Under the pieces are notes generated by a model. It made no database searches and had not been told where the DNA came from. It saw only the letters and a list, made by a program, of their open reading frames with translations. Positions 49,837-59,223 of a DNA stretch of 64,000 bases are shown one piece after another (position 1 is the first letter of the stretch; each line of letters opens with the position of its first letter). The DNA comes from Nocardia colli (lineage in GTDB: Bacteria > Actinomycetota > Actinomycetes > Mycobacteriales > Mycobacteriaceae). The stretch covers positions 186,001 to 250,000 of the forward strand of contig NZ_VXLC01000015.1 in the NCBI RefSeq assembly GCF_008704205.1, given 5' to 3'. Position numbers and translations under genes: made by a program.

Positions 49837-50742
49837 TCAATCTGTCGCCCATTCGGGAAGTGGTTCGCGTGCGGCGAGCCATTGCTCGGGGATTCCGCGA
49901 ATGCCGCCACGCCGTCCGATTCCCGTGTGGGCGGCCACAATTCCGCCGACGATCGCGGCCGTCGTATCGGCGTCGCCACCGGCTTCGACGCAGGCGGTAA
50001 TAGCGGAGGGGTAGTCGTCGAGGAAAGTCGCGGCGGCCCACAGTGTGAATGGGATGGTGTCCTGAGCGCTGACTTCCGCGCCGTTACCCAGCTCGTAGGC
50101 GGCTTCGGCTACCGTGCGGCCCAATAGCTTTCGGGCTCTGTGGATACCGTCGGACGTGCGGCCGTCGACCAGATAGGGTTCGACTGCCTGTAGCAATTCG
50201 ATTGGGGTGCAGCCATTTTCACGAGTCGCCGCCGCATGCGCGGTTGCGGCGGCGACCACCATCGCGCCGACTATCGCCTCCGGATGCCGGTGGGTGACCT
50301 CGGCGGACAGTGCGGCCTGCGCGGCCGCTCGGTCCGGGTCGCCGGCGAAGTACGCGCCGAGCGGGGCCACCCGCATCGCGGCGCCGTTGCCCCAGGAACC
50401 GCGACCCTCGAACGCGGCGCCGGCCGCATCGTGCCAGGGACGTCCGTCGCGAATCTCGTGCAGCACAACGACTGTGCCACCGCCGTAGCCACGATAGGGC
50501 TCGCAGCGATCGGCGAAGACGGCCGCGAGCGCGTCCTGGTCGATGTGCCCGCGGGCGCGGATCTCCGCGTAAACCGAACACGCCATCTCGGTGTCGTCGG
50601 TCCAGGGCCACGGGGCGGCCGGCGGTCGCCCGGCGAGTAGATCGGGTACGGACCGGCCGGGAACGAAGAACTGCGCGCCCAGCGCATCACCTACGGACAA
50701 GCCCTCGAGGCTGTCGGAAACAATATCGGATATCAGTGGCAT
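49837..50742 (-). CDS. ADP-ribosylglycohydrolase-family protein
   Basis: A 301-residue all-helical hydrolase of the DraG/ARH family. The two metal-binding signatures are PWTDDTEMA near residue 47 and GGDADTTAAIVGG near residue 260; the start SDSLEGLSVGDALG is also usual. Members remove ADP-ribose from proteins or nucleic acids, or hydrolyse related N-glycosidic bonds. The target is not known here, and no ADP-ribosyltransferase is adjacent. Confidence 0.9.
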   Translation of the reverse strand: MPLISDIVSDSLEGLSVGDALGAQFFVPGRSVPDLLAGRPPAAPWPWTDDTEMACSVYAEIRARGHIDQDALAAVFADRCEPYRGYGGGTVVVLHEIRDGRPWHDAAGAAFEGRGSWGNGAAMRVAPLGAYFAGDPDRAAAQAALSAEVTHRHPEAIVGAMVVAAATAHAAATRENGCTPIELLQAVEPYLVDGRTSDGIHRARKLLGRTVAEAAYELGNGAEVSAQDTIPFTLWAAATFLDDYPSAITACVEAGGDADTTAAIVGGIVAAHTGIGRRGGIRGIPEQWLAAREPLPEWATD

Positions 50743-50791
50743 ACCCGCGCAATAATGCCGATCGCGGCGGGTGAACGCAACCTACATTCGT

Positions 50792-51265
50792 TTACACGCG
50801 GTTCGGGTCCGCGTTGGGCATAACGTGCGCCACGATGCACTGCTCGATATGGGTGAGCCATTCGTAGCCCTGCGTGGTGCCCGCGATCCACGCTGCGGTC
50901 GCACCGCTGAGTACGTCGCGTGGGGGCGGCGGGCCGGGATCGTCGGCCGGTTGGGGTGCGCCCTGGCGATTCGGATTATCCGCGGCGTGGCGCCCCAATT
51001 CGGGTTCGGGCGTGGGCGCGACATCGCCGAGCGGGTGTTCGTCGAGCGGCAGGTCCGGTACTGTTTCCGGCCCGCTGTCCGGTGGTGACGTGACCGGGCC
51101 GGTCGGCTCGCCCACCGTGGTGTTGTGAGCGCGGCTGGCCGTCGGCCCGCTGCTGTGCGATGCGCCTCGGTCGGCGGTGACCAGGGCGGTGAGCAGCGCG
51201 GCCGTCGATACCACGGCCAACCGCATCGGGACGTCAGGCTTTTGTGGTGCGCGGTGCTTACCCAT
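50792..51265 (-). CDS. Putative secreted hypothetical protein
   Basis: A 157-residue protein starting MGKHRAPQKPDVPMRLAVVSTAALLTALVTA, which looks like a signal peptide with cleavage near residue 31. A Pro/Gly/Asp-rich low-complexity region (about 40-105) follows, then a short ordered tail with WIAGTTQGYEWLTHIEQCIVAHVMPNAD. Basic MGKHR starts of this kind are common among nocardial exported proteins. No family recognised. Confidence 0.6.
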   Translation of the reverse strand: MGKHRAPQKPDVPMRLAVVSTAALLTALVTADRGASHSSGPTASRAHNTTVGEPTGPVTSPPDSGPETVPDLPLDEHPLGDVAPTPEPELGRHAADNPNRQGAPQPADDPGPPPPRDVLSGATAAWIAGTTQGYEWLTHIEQCIVAHVMPNADPNRV

Positions 51266-51450
51266 CGGCTACTTTCCGTCGATTACCGTCGGGTTTGAGA
51301 GTTTAAGACGCGCAACCAATTCCGGCTACCAGTGTAAGTTCTTCTTCACGAAAGTTAAGCCGGCGCCGAACTCGGCACCTCGAGGGGATTATTCGGTAAC
51401 GCGGCAATGTAATTCAGTAGAACACATGCCGATTCCGTAGAAGCCCAACT

Positions 51451-52341
51451 TTACTCGCCGGCGTCGTCTGCCGTACGCACCATTCTGGCGATCTCCCGGA
51501 CGATCAGATCCGGGTCGGTGGCGGGGACGTTATGGCAGGAGTTCTCGGCCATGACGTGACGGCCGAGCGGCGATCGGTCGGCCCGGTGGGCGTGGGAGGC
51601 GATGGCCGCGGCACGCATGGCGGCGTTCATGCCTTCGCCGGCCAGCGCTCCCGAGATGACGGTGACCGGGACCGACTCATGGTCAGGTGGGTTACCGCGC
51701 CAGGTCGCCAGCTCATCCAGGAAGGTTCGCGCCTGCTGTCGTTGCGTACGAATCACGCTGGGAAGGAACGCCTCTCGCTCCATATCCCGCCGAACGTCGT
51801 CCGGCGCGGCCCGCAGTTGCCCCCGAAACAGCACCTTCATCAATCCCAACCGGGCGAGCACGCCACTCACGGCGATCGCGCCACGCTCCAGCCGCCGGAA
51901 CCCGGGGCCGAACAACACGTCGGCGGCTTCGTCCGTGGGATCGATCAGTACGAGCCCGGCAATCCGATCGAGCCGCCGAGCCGCCGCCAGCCGGACGATC
52001 GGCCCACCGGCGCTATGTCCGACCAGCACGAACCGACCGGGCCCGAAATGGTCCAGCACCTCGTTCAAGTCGTCGGCCATCCGGCTCAGCGTGCGATCCG
52101 TCAAATCCGGTGCACTGCGCCCGAGCCCCGACCGGTCATACGCGACCGCCCGCGCAAACCGCGCCACTCCCGGTTGCACCATCGCCCATGACCACCGCGC
52201 CACAGCCGACCCCGCCTCGAACACGACAGTCGGTTCGGTACCGGATTGGGCGCTACCCAGCACCGTCGCGTGCAGCCGCCGCCCGTCTCGCGTCTTCACC
52301 CATTCCGACACACCCTGAGTGCGCTGCGCGATATCGGTCAT
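51451..52341 (-). CDS. Alpha/beta-fold hydrolase
   Basis: A 296-residue alpha/beta hydrolase: VVFEAGSAVARWSW oxyanion region, YDRSGLGRS, the nucleophile elbow LVGHSAGGPIVRLAA, LIDPTDE and a final His in ENSCHNVPATDPDLI. It resembles small-molecule esterases of unknown substrate. ATG 52341 is preceded by a long G run (GGGGGGG) that can act as ribosome binding site; the frame upstream to 52431 has no site and is less likely. It is not part of the prp operon. Confidence 0.82.
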   Translation of the reverse strand: MTDIAQRTQGVSEWVKTRDGRRLHATVLGSAQSGTEPTVVFEAGSAVARWSWAMVQPGVARFARAVAYDRSGLGRSAPDLTDRTLSRMADDLNEVLDHFGPGRFVLVGHSAGGPIVRLAAARRLDRIAGLVLIDPTDEAADVLFGPGFRRLERGAIAVSGVLARLGLMKVLFRGQLRAAPDDVRRDMEREAFLPSVIRTQRQQARTFLDELATWRGNPPDHESVPVTVISGALAGEGMNAAMRAAAIASHAHRADRSPLGRHVMAENSCHNVPATDPDLIVREIARMVRTADDAGE

Positions 52342-52557
52342 GCTTCCCCCCCCAAATTCTCGGCATGGCACGACAATCGCGCCCCTCCCTGCCCTGACCC
52401 GCGAATCCAATTCCCGGCGAGTGAACTCCACACACTCGCTGAGATTCCGAGGATCAGTCGACCGTCACCGGCCACGCTAGTTCATAGCAGGACGAACGAC
52501 CTGACTTCAAACGCAGACTCGTTTGGGCGCGATGATCCGTTCCCGCCCGCCGCGATA

Positions 52558-52580
52558 CCTGACGCCTCGTGATCGTCAGG
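52558..52580 (-). terminator. Weak hairpin after the prp operon
   Basis: CCTGACG and CGTCAGG form a 7-bp stem over a 9-base loop, 25 bases after the prpC stop on the minus strand. There is no T tract, so termination strength is doubtful. Confidence 0.35.
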
Positions 52581-52604
52581 CGGGGGCGGCCAGGAAGCTC
52601 AGGG

Positions 52605-53729
52605 TCAGGCGAGGACCGAACGCTGTGGCACGCCGACGTATTCGCTCAGCGGGCGGATCAGCGCGTTGGATTCGCTCTGCTCGATGATGTGCGCGGCCCA
52701 GCCGGTGATCCGGCTCATCACGAAGATCGGGGTGAAGATCTCGATGTCGAACCCGAGCAGGTAATAGGCCGGGCCGGTGGGGAAGTCGAGGTTGGGCTTG
52801 ATGCCGGTGGCCTCGTTCATGGTGCGTTCGAGGATCTCGTACATCTGGACCCACTTGTGCCCGTCGGTGGCCGCGGCGATGTCGACGAAAGCCTGCTTCA
52901 TCGTCGGCACCCGGGAGTCTCCGTTCTTGTAGACCCGGTGCCCGAAGCCCATCACCTTGTCCTTCTTGGCCAGCTTGTTGCGCATCCACTGCTCGGCCAG
53001 GGCCGGGTCGTCGATCGCGATCATGTCGTGCATGACCGCCTCGTTGGCGCCGCCGTGCAGCGGGCCCTTGAGCGCGCCGATGGCCGCGGTGACCGCGCTG
53101 TAGATGTCGGACATGGTCGAGGTGACCACGCGGGCGGCGAAGGTCGAGGCGTTGAAACTGTGCTCGGCGTAGAGGATCAGCGAGACTTCGAACGCCTTCA
53201 CCAGCTCCCGGGACGGGATCTTGCCGAAGCACATGTTCAGGAAGTTCTCCGCGAACCCGAGATGCGAGTGCGGGGCGATCGGCTCCTGGCCGTGCCGGCG
53301 GCGGTGGTCGGCCGCGACGATGGTCGGCAGCACCGCCATCATCCGTAAGGCCTTGGCGCGGTTGGCCGCCGGGCTGCCGTCCGACTCGGACGGGTCCTCG
53401 GCGCCCAGGTAGCTGATCGCGGTGCGCACCACGTCCATCGGGTGGCAGTTGTCCGGCATCTTCATGACCAGCGACAGCAGCGACCGATCGACGCGCCGGG
53501 CGGCCCGCTCCTGCTGGCAGAACCGTTCCAGCTGAGCGTCATTGGGCAGCTCGCCGTACCACAGCAGGTAGGCGACCTCCTCGAACGAGCAGTGCTCGGC
53601 CAGATCCTGCACGGCGTAGCCGCGGTAGGTCAGCGAGTTGGTCTCCGGCACCACCTTGGACACCGCGGTGGTGTCCACGACGACACCCGCAAGCCCCTTA
53701 TAGATAGTTGGTACGGCGGTCTCCCTCAT
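52605..53729 (-). CDS. prpC: 2-methylcitrate synthase
   Basis: A 374-residue citrate synthase family enzyme. It starts MRETAVPTIYKGLAGVVVDTT and has LTYRGYAVQDLAE, the catalytic His in GPLHGGANEAV, the second His in GFGHRVYKNGDSR, and a catalytic Asp in the NLDFPTGPAYY region. Genetic linkage to prpB and prpD makes it the methylcitrate rather than the citrate enzyme; it condenses propionyl-CoA with oxaloacetate. ATG 53729 overlaps the prpB stop (ATGA). A longer frame upstream is not used. Confidence 0.93.
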   Translation of the reverse strand: MRETAVPTIYKGLAGVVVDTTAVSKVVPETNSLTYRGYAVQDLAEHCSFEEVAYLLWYGELPNDAQLERFCQQERAARRVDRSLLSLVMKMPDNCHPMDVVRTAISYLGAEDPSESDGSPAANRAKALRMMAVLPTIVAADHRRRHGQEPIAPHSHLGFAENFLNMCFGKIPSRELVKAFEVSLILYAEHSFNASTFAARVVTSTMSDIYSAVTAAIGALKGPLHGGANEAVMHDMIAIDDPALAEQWMRNKLAKKDKVMGFGHRVYKNGDSRVPTMKQAFVDIAAATDGHKWVQMYEILERTMNEATGIKPNLDFPTGPAYYLLGFDIEIFTPIFVMSRITGWAAHIIEQSESNALIRPLSEYVGVPQRSVLA

Positions 53730-54643
53730 CACTGGTCCTTCCCCAGGCTGAAATTGAAGACGTCGGAATCGAATTCGTTGTAGCGCTCGTACTGAAGCAA
53801 TTCGTAGAGGCGACTCCGGGGCTGCATCCGATCCAGCAGACCCGCTTGGGTGCCCTCGGCGAAGATCTCCCGCAACCCGTTCTCGGTGGCCCACATCGCC
53901 AGGCGCAGAGTGGAAACCGGGTAGATAACGGCGTTGTAGCCGATCGACTCCAAGGTTTTGGCGGTGAGCAGCTCGGTCTTGCCGTACTCGGTCATATTGG
54001 CCAGCAACGGAATCGAGACAGCCGCCCGGAACTTCGCGAAATCGGCTTCGCTGTAGAGCGCTTCGGTGAAGATCAGGTCCGCCCCGGCGTCGGCATAGGC
54101 CTTAGCCCGCTCGATCGCCGAGTCGATGCCCTCGATGCCCGCGGCGTCGGTGCGCGCGCAGATCACGAAATTCGGGTCGCGCCTCGCGGATATGGCCGCC
54201 CGTAACCGGCTCACCATCTCCTCCGTCGGCACCACACCCTTCCCATCGAGGTGGCCGCAGCGTTTCGGATTGATCTGGTCCTCGAAGTGGCAGCCCGCGA
54301 TCCCGGCGTCCTCGAGAAACGTCACGGTGCGCGCCGCGCTCATCGGCTCACCGAATCCGGTGTCGGCGTCGATGAGTACGGGCAGATCGGTGACCCGCGC
54401 GATCTGCTGTCCGCGCTCGGTCACCTCGGTCAGCGTGGTCAAGCCGATGTCGGGCAGCGCGAGATCGGCCGAAACCACCGCGCCGGAGACATAGACCCCC
54501 TCGAACCCGATCTCCTGAATCAGCTTGGCCACCAACGGATTGAACGCACCGGGGAAGCGCTGAATCGAACCCGACGCGAGTCCCGCACGGAAGGCCGCGC
54601 GCTTGTCGGCGGCCGAGGTCGCGGCAGCGAGCAGTCCGGTCAT
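53729..54643 (-). CDS. prpB: 2-methylisocitrate lyase
   Basis: A 304-residue member of the isocitrate lyase/PEP mutase family with YVSGAVVSADLALPD, LIDADTGFGEP (metal site) and the lyase signature DQINPKRCGHLDGK. It splits 2-methylisocitrate into pyruvate and succinate. Coupled at both ends: its ATG overlaps the prpD stop, its stop overlaps the prpC ATG. Confidence 0.94.
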   Translation of the reverse strand: MTGLLAAATSAADKRAAFRAGLASGSIQRFPGAFNPLVAKLIQEIGFEGVYVSGAVVSADLALPDIGLTTLTEVTERGQQIARVTDLPVLIDADTGFGEPMSAARTVTFLEDAGIAGCHFEDQINPKRCGHLDGKGVVPTEEMVSRLRAAISARRDPNFVICARTDAAGIEGIDSAIERAKAYADAGADLIFTEALYSEADFAKFRAAVSIPLLANMTEYGKTELLTAKTLESIGYNAVIYPVSTLRLAMWATENGLREIFAEGTQAGLLDRMQPRSRLYELLQYERYNEFDSDVFNFSLGKDQ

Positions 54644-56145
54644 GAGAACAGTCCCTTCGGCAGCTGCGGTGCCCGCGCGAGCACCTCGTCGGACACGGTG
54701 AACGAAAGCTGGGACAGCTCAGCGGCACTCAACTCCGCGGTGCGCTGGGCGACGTCGAGGAAGCGATCCTGCTCGGCCGGTGCGATGACGCCTTCGGCCA
54801 GGGTGCGGAACTTCGCGATGTACTGCTCACGGGCGAACGGACGGGCACCGAGCGGGTGCGCGTCGGCGATCGCGAGCTCGTCGACGATCACCTCACCGCT
54901 CTTCAGGGTGACCTCGGCCCGGGCGCCGAACGCCTTCTCCGCGGGGTCGGTGGAGTGGTAGCGCCGGGTCCACTCGGGATCTTCGGCGGTGGAGATCTTG
55001 CGCCACAGCTCGACCGTGTCGGGCCGCCGCGCGCGCTCGGGCGCGTAAGACCGTTCGTGGTGCCAGGTTCCGTCCTGCAACGCGACCGCGAAGATGTACA
55101 TCACCGAGTGGTCGAGGGTCTCGCGCGAGGCCGTCGGGTCGAACTTCTGCGGATCGCCGGAACCGGTGCCGATGACCACGTGGGTGTGATGGCTGGTGTA
55201 CAGCACGATCGAGGCGATCTGGTCGAGATCGCCGATGCGGTCGCGCATCCGGCGCGCGAGGTCGATCGGCGCCTGGCTCTGGTACTCCGCGGAATGTTCC
55301 TTGGTGTAGGAGTCGAGGATGGCCCGCTTGGGCTCGCCGGGGCCGGGCAGCGGCACCGAGTACTCGGCCTTCGGACCGCCGAGCAGCCAGGCGATCACGC
55401 CGTCCTCGCCCTCCCAGATCGGCGACGGCGCGCCTTCGCCGCGCAGCGCCCGGTCGACCGCCTCGACCGCCATCTTGCCCGCGAAGGCCGGCGCGTAGGC
55501 CTTCCAGCTGGAGATCTCGCCCTTGCGCGACTGCCTGGTCGCGGTCGTGGTGTGCAGCGCCTGGCCGACGGCCTGGTAGATCGTCTCGGCGTCGAGACCG
55601 AGCAGCGTGCCGATCCCGGCCGCGGCGGACGGGCCGAGGTGGGCGACGTGGTCGATCTTGTGCTCGTGCAGGCAGATCGCCCGCACCAGGTCGATCTGGA
55701 TCTCGTATCCGGTGGCCAGGCCGCGGATCAGGTCGCGGCCGGTGCGCCCGGCGTGCTGGGCGACCGCGAGGATCGGCGGGATGTTGTCGCCGGGGTGTGA
55801 GTACTCCGCGGCGAGGAAGGTGTCGTGGAAATCGAGTTCCCGCACCGCGACGCCGTTGGCCCAGGCCGCCCACTCGGGGGAGTAGCTGCCGCCGACACCG
55901 AACACGGCCGCACCCGGTTGGTAAGGGTGCGCCTGCGCTTGGGCGCGGGCATTGGCGACCGGGCGACGGGTCAGCGACGCCGCCGCGACCGAGGCGTTGT
56001 CGATGATCCGGTTGATGATCATCTCCGCCGTTTCCGGCGCCACCTCGACCTGGTCGGTGGCGACCTCGGCGATGCGCCACGCGAGGTGTTCGTCGCGCGG
56101 GAACTGCTCGGCGGAGCGGTGGGTGCGAACGAGATGATTCTTCAC
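54640..56145 (-). CDS. prpD: 2-methylcitrate dehydratase (MmgE/PrpD family)
   Basis: A 501-residue PrpD-type dehydratase: MKNHLVRTHRSAEQFPRDEHLAWRIAEVATD start, NARAQAQAHPYQPGAAVFG, the conserved FHDTFLAAEYSHPGDNIP, and KGEISSWKAYAPAFAGK. It removes water from 2-methylcitrate. First gene of the prpDBC operon, divergent from the regulator gene with 154 bases between start codons. The operon detoxifies and uses propionyl-CoA from odd-chain lipids, cholesterol or branched amino acids. Confidence 0.94.
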   Translation of the reverse strand: MKNHLVRTHRSAEQFPRDEHLAWRIAEVATDQVEVAPETAEMIINRIIDNASVAAASLTRRPVANARAQAQAHPYQPGAAVFGVGGSYSPEWAAWANGVAVRELDFHDTFLAAEYSHPGDNIPPILAVAQHAGRTGRDLIRGLATGYEIQIDLVRAICLHEHKIDHVAHLGPSAAAGIGTLLGLDAETIYQAVGQALHTTTATRQSRKGEISSWKAYAPAFAGKMAVEAVDRALRGEGAPSPIWEGEDGVIAWLLGGPKAEYSVPLPGPGEPKRAILDSYTKEHSAEYQSQAPIDLARRMRDRIGDLDQIASIVLYTSHHTHVVIGTGSGDPQKFDPTASRETLDHSVMYIFAVALQDGTWHHERSYAPERARRPDTVELWRKISTAEDPEWTRRYHSTDPAEKAFGARAEVTLKSGEVIVDELAIADAHPLGARPFAREQYIAKFRTLAEGVIAPAEQDRFLDVAQRTAELSAAELSQLSFTVSDEVLARAPQLPKGLFS

Positions 56146-56220
56146 CGTGGAAATCCTCCAGACATCGATGTATGCGTTCTATTTCGCACGCTACACACAA
56201 CGATTCACCAGGGAAATACC

Positions 56221-56260
56221 TCGCAAATGCCTATATTTGCGGAAGCAAACCGGCAAACTT
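56221..56260. promoter_or_regulatory. TTTGC/GCAAA boxes in the prpD-prpR divergent region
   Basis: Four half-sites are clustered: GCAAA (56223-56227), TTTGC (56236-56240), GCAAA (56245-56249) and GCAAA (56253-56257). The middle pair forms the inverted repeat TTTGC-GGAA-GCAAA. RamB/PrpR regulators of related bacteria recognise TTTGCAAA-type sequences, so this is the likely site of action of the product of the adjacent gene on both promoters. Confidence 0.65.
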
Positions 56261-56299
56261 GTGAAAGTTGTGTAAGACGATGGTGCTAGATTTCGGAAT

Positions 56300-57721
56300 A
56301 TGCAGAAGATGTACGCGGGCGGGCGGCTGCGCGCGCTGCGGGAGCAACGGGGGCTGACCCAGACCGGGATGGCGACCACGCTCGGGCTGTCGGTCAGCTA
56401 CGTCAATCAGCTGGAAAACGACCAGCGCCCGCTGACCGTGCCGGTGCTGCTGCGGCTCAACTCGACCTTCGATCTGGACATGCAGTTCTTCGCCGCGGAC
56501 ACCGACGCGCGGCTGCTGGCCGATCTGCAAGAGGTGTTCGCCGAGGAAGCCGACGGGGTCGCGATCACGACCACCGAGATCGACGAACTGGTTTCCCGGA
56601 TTCCCGCCGCCGCGCGGGTGCTGGTCGGCATGCATCGCCGGTTGCGTGGCGCGACCGAACAGCTCGAACGGGTGTCCGCCGGAATCGACTCCCATGATTC
56701 GGGCACCGGGATGCCCTACGAGGATGTCCGCGACTTCTTCTACGACCATCGCAACCACATCCCCGATCTGGATGCCGCCGCCGAAGAACTGTTCACCCGG
56801 CGCGGATTCACGCTCGGCGGGTTGGATCTGCAGCTGACCAGGCTGTTGCGCGAGGAGCACGATATCGCGGTCGTGATCCGTACCGATGATCCCGATCAGC
56901 CCGGTCCGAAGCGCACTTTCGATCCCGGCACCCGGATTCTCACCCTCGCGCGCAGGTTGTCGGCCGGGCAGCGGGCGTTTCAGCTCGCGACGCAGCTGGC
57001 GTTCCTCACCCAGATCGACACCATCGACGCGGTCATCGCCCGGGGTGACTCGCTGGCCGCGCAGTCGCGCGGGCTGCTGCGGGTCGGACTGGCGAACTAC
57101 TTCGCCGGGGCATTGATACTGCCCTACAACGCTTTTCACGACGCGGCGGAGGCGCTGCGGTACGACATCGACCTGCTGTCAGCGAAATTCGAGGTCGGGT
57201 TCGAGACGGTCAGTCACCGCTTGTCCACGTTGCAACGGACCGGCCGGCGCGGTGTGCCGTTCTTGTTCGTCCGCACCGACCGCGCCGGAAATATCTCGAA
57301 ACGGCAGTCCGCCACCGCATTTCACTTTTCCCGAGTCGGCGGCAGCTGCCCGCTGTGGGTCGTGCACGAGGCGTTCGGCAGTCCCGGGCGCATCCGGACG
57401 CAGATCGCGCAGATGCCCGATGGCCGCCGCTATCTGTGGCTGGCCCGCACTACCGACGAGAGCACCCCGGGATATCTCTCGCCCAAGCGCGACTTCGCCA
57501 TCGGACTCGGCTGCGATCTCAGCTACGCGCACAAACTCGTGTACTCCCACGGACTTCCGATCGATGACCCGAGCACCGCCATCCCGATCGGCCCCGGCTG
57601 CAAGGTATGCGAACGTGCCGATTGCGCCCAGCGGGCGTTTCCGCAACTCGGCCGGCCGATCCGGGTCGACGAGAACAACGCCCTCAACATTCCGTACACC
57701 CCGGGTGACCAACGCGGCTGA
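56300..57721 (+). CDS. prpR: PrpR/RamB-type transcriptional regulator
   Basis: A 473-residue regulator. An N-terminal XRE helix-turn-helix (LRALREQRGLTQTGMATTLGLSVSYVNQLENDQRPL, about 8-50) is followed by an IrrE-like/ImmA-like middle domain and a C-terminal short-chain fatty-acyl sensor domain with the cysteine set GCKVCERADC near residue 437. In Mycobacterium tuberculosis PrpR the cysteines hold an Fe-S cluster, and the protein activates prpDC in response to propionyl-CoA. The divergent position next to prpDBC supports the same function here. ATG 56300. Confidence 0.92.
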   Translation: MQKMYAGGRLRALREQRGLTQTGMATTLGLSVSYVNQLENDQRPLTVPVLLRLNSTFDLDMQFFAADTDARLLADLQEVFAEEADGVAITTTEIDELVSRIPAAARVLVGMHRRLRGATEQLERVSAGIDSHDSGTGMPYEDVRDFFYDHRNHIPDLDAAAEELFTRRGFTLGGLDLQLTRLLREEHDIAVVIRTDDPDQPGPKRTFDPGTRILTLARRLSAGQRAFQLATQLAFLTQIDTIDAVIARGDSLAAQSRGLLRVGLANYFAGALILPYNAFHDAAEALRYDIDLLSAKFEVGFETVSHRLSTLQRTGRRGVPFLFVRTDRAGNISKRQSATAFHFSRVGGSCPLWVVHEAFGSPGRIRTQIAQMPDGRRYLWLARTTDESTPGYLSPKRDFAIGLGCDLSYAHKLVYSHGLPIDDPSTAIPIGPGCKVCERADCAQRAFPQLGRPIRVDENNALNIPYTPGDQRG

Positions 57722-57912
57722 CCGGCTCGGTGGCGACGGCTCGCGAAATTAAATTTCATTGGTACGGAAGTCGGCGGCATTATGGTTTAGTACCTCGGGC
57801 CGATTTCCGGAAATTAGATGATGCGAAATGGTGCGTTTCACCGATACAGGGAGTTGACCGCAATGGCGCGTGCCCTGCGCTGTAGCGGCTATGGCAACTC
57901 TAGGAGATTTGT

Positions 57913-59217
57913 GTGACGTACCGGCTTGGGGACATCGATTGTGTCAGCGCGCGGGGGCATTCCGCGCTGGGTGGGACCCTGGCGATACAGGCGGTCTGGC
58001 ATTACGACCGTCCGGTGGACAAGGCCGCACTCGCGGATTTTCACGCGGCATTGCGGCACGGCAGGCTGGGACGGGTGGTCGCGGCCGCGATGATCCCGGC
58101 GGCCGGTGATCGGTGGAGTGCGCGAGCCGAATTCGATCCGCTCGAGGTCTCGGAGCCGCCGATTCCGCGCGGCGAGCTCGAATCGTGGATCGCCGCGCAG
58201 GGCCGCGCGGAGTTGCACACCTTCGGCGGGCCCGCGTGGCGGTTGTCGACGACGGCCTGCGACAACGGGGACAGCGCGGTGTCGCTGCTGGCCTCGCACA
58301 CGATCGCCGATGGGCGCGCGTTCTGCGACGCGATCGCGGAGGCGGTCGCGGACAAGCGGTTCGAGCCGAAATACCCGACCGACGAATTCGGGCGGATGCG
58401 CCTGCTGTACGGCGATATTCGCGATGCCGCGCGACGTGGCGGTGCGCTGGTGAAGGCGATCGGGCTGGCCGCGCAGTTGGCGGCGGGCAGGCTCGGCGAG
58501 CCCGACGCGGACACGGGCAACGACCAGGACTTCCGCCTGCCGACCGTCGACGCGACGATTCCGGCGCCGCTCTGGCATGCCGCCGCCCAGACCCGGGGTG
58601 GGAGCGCGACCACGCTGGCGGTCGCCGTGACCGCGGCCATTGCCACCGAGATCGGTCGCACCGACGAAGCGGGGCGGGCCCGGATGATGATGCCGGTCAG
58701 TACCCGCACCGAGGCGGATCGGCGGGCAAATGCCTTGGCCTCCATCGACTTCGAGGTAGACCTGCGGAACGGACCGTTGACCGACCTGGCCCCGTTGCGC
58801 GCGGTGATGAAGGAGAAGCTGAGCGCCGCCGTCACCGGTGAGCGGCCCGTGGCGCCGTTGATTCCGATCGCGGTTGCGTTGCCGCGCAAGTCGTTCGGCA
58901 AGCTGGTGCGCAAAGTCGCCGCCGACGCGACCGTCTCGGTGTGCTCCAACCTCGGCGAACTCGACCCCGAGATGCTCTGCGTGGATGGCCGCCCGGCCTC
59001 GAAGATCAGGCTCGGGCTGGTCAATCAAAGCCTGGACTCGCTGACTGTGCTGGCCGCGCGTGGCGGCAATCTCTACGTTTCGCTGTTCGAATCCGACGGT
59101 CAGATCACCCTGCGCTGCAACGGGTTTCATTCACCGAAGCTGGTCGATGTCGAGCAGCTGACCGCGGTGGTCCAGCGCGTGCTCGCCGCGTACGAGCTGT
59201 CGGCGACCATCGAATAG
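57913..59217 (+). CDS. Condensation-domain-like (PapA/acyltransferase-type) protein
   Basis: A 434-residue stand-alone protein that looks like the chloramphenicol-acetyltransferase/condensation fold. SHTIADG (128-134) matches HHxxxDG with the first His changed to Ser, and the segment RMMMPVSTRTEADRRANALASIDFEV resembles the latch region of such proteins. The second histidine (His129) and the Asp are kept, so catalysis is possible. Mycolic-acid bacteria use related PapA and WS/DGAT proteins to acylate lipids. No adenylation or carrier gene is adjacent. GTG 57913 has TAGGAG upstream. The acceptor is unknown. Confidence 0.72.
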   Translation: MTYRLGDIDCVSARGHSALGGTLAIQAVWHYDRPVDKAALADFHAALRHGRLGRVVAAAMIPAAGDRWSARAEFDPLEVSEPPIPRGELESWIAAQGRAELHTFGGPAWRLSTTACDNGDSAVSLLASHTIADGRAFCDAIAEAVADKRFEPKYPTDEFGRMRLLYGDIRDAARRGGALVKAIGLAAQLAAGRLGEPDADTGNDQDFRLPTVDATIPAPLWHAAAQTRGGSATTLAVAVTAAIATEIGRTDEAGRARMMMPVSTRTEADRRANALASIDFEVDLRNGPLTDLAPLRAVMKEKLSAAVTGERPVAPLIPIAVALPRKSFGKLVRKVAADATVSVCSNLGELDPEMLCVDGRPASKIRLGLVNQSLDSLTVLAARGGNLYVSLFESDGQITLRCNGFHSPKLVDVEQLTAVVQRVLAAYELSATIE

Positions 59218-59223
59218 CGGTGC

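Noticed and set aside
52558..52580. Strong terminator for prpDBC
   Set aside because: Only a short stem without T tract is present; listed as weak rather than as a confident terminator.
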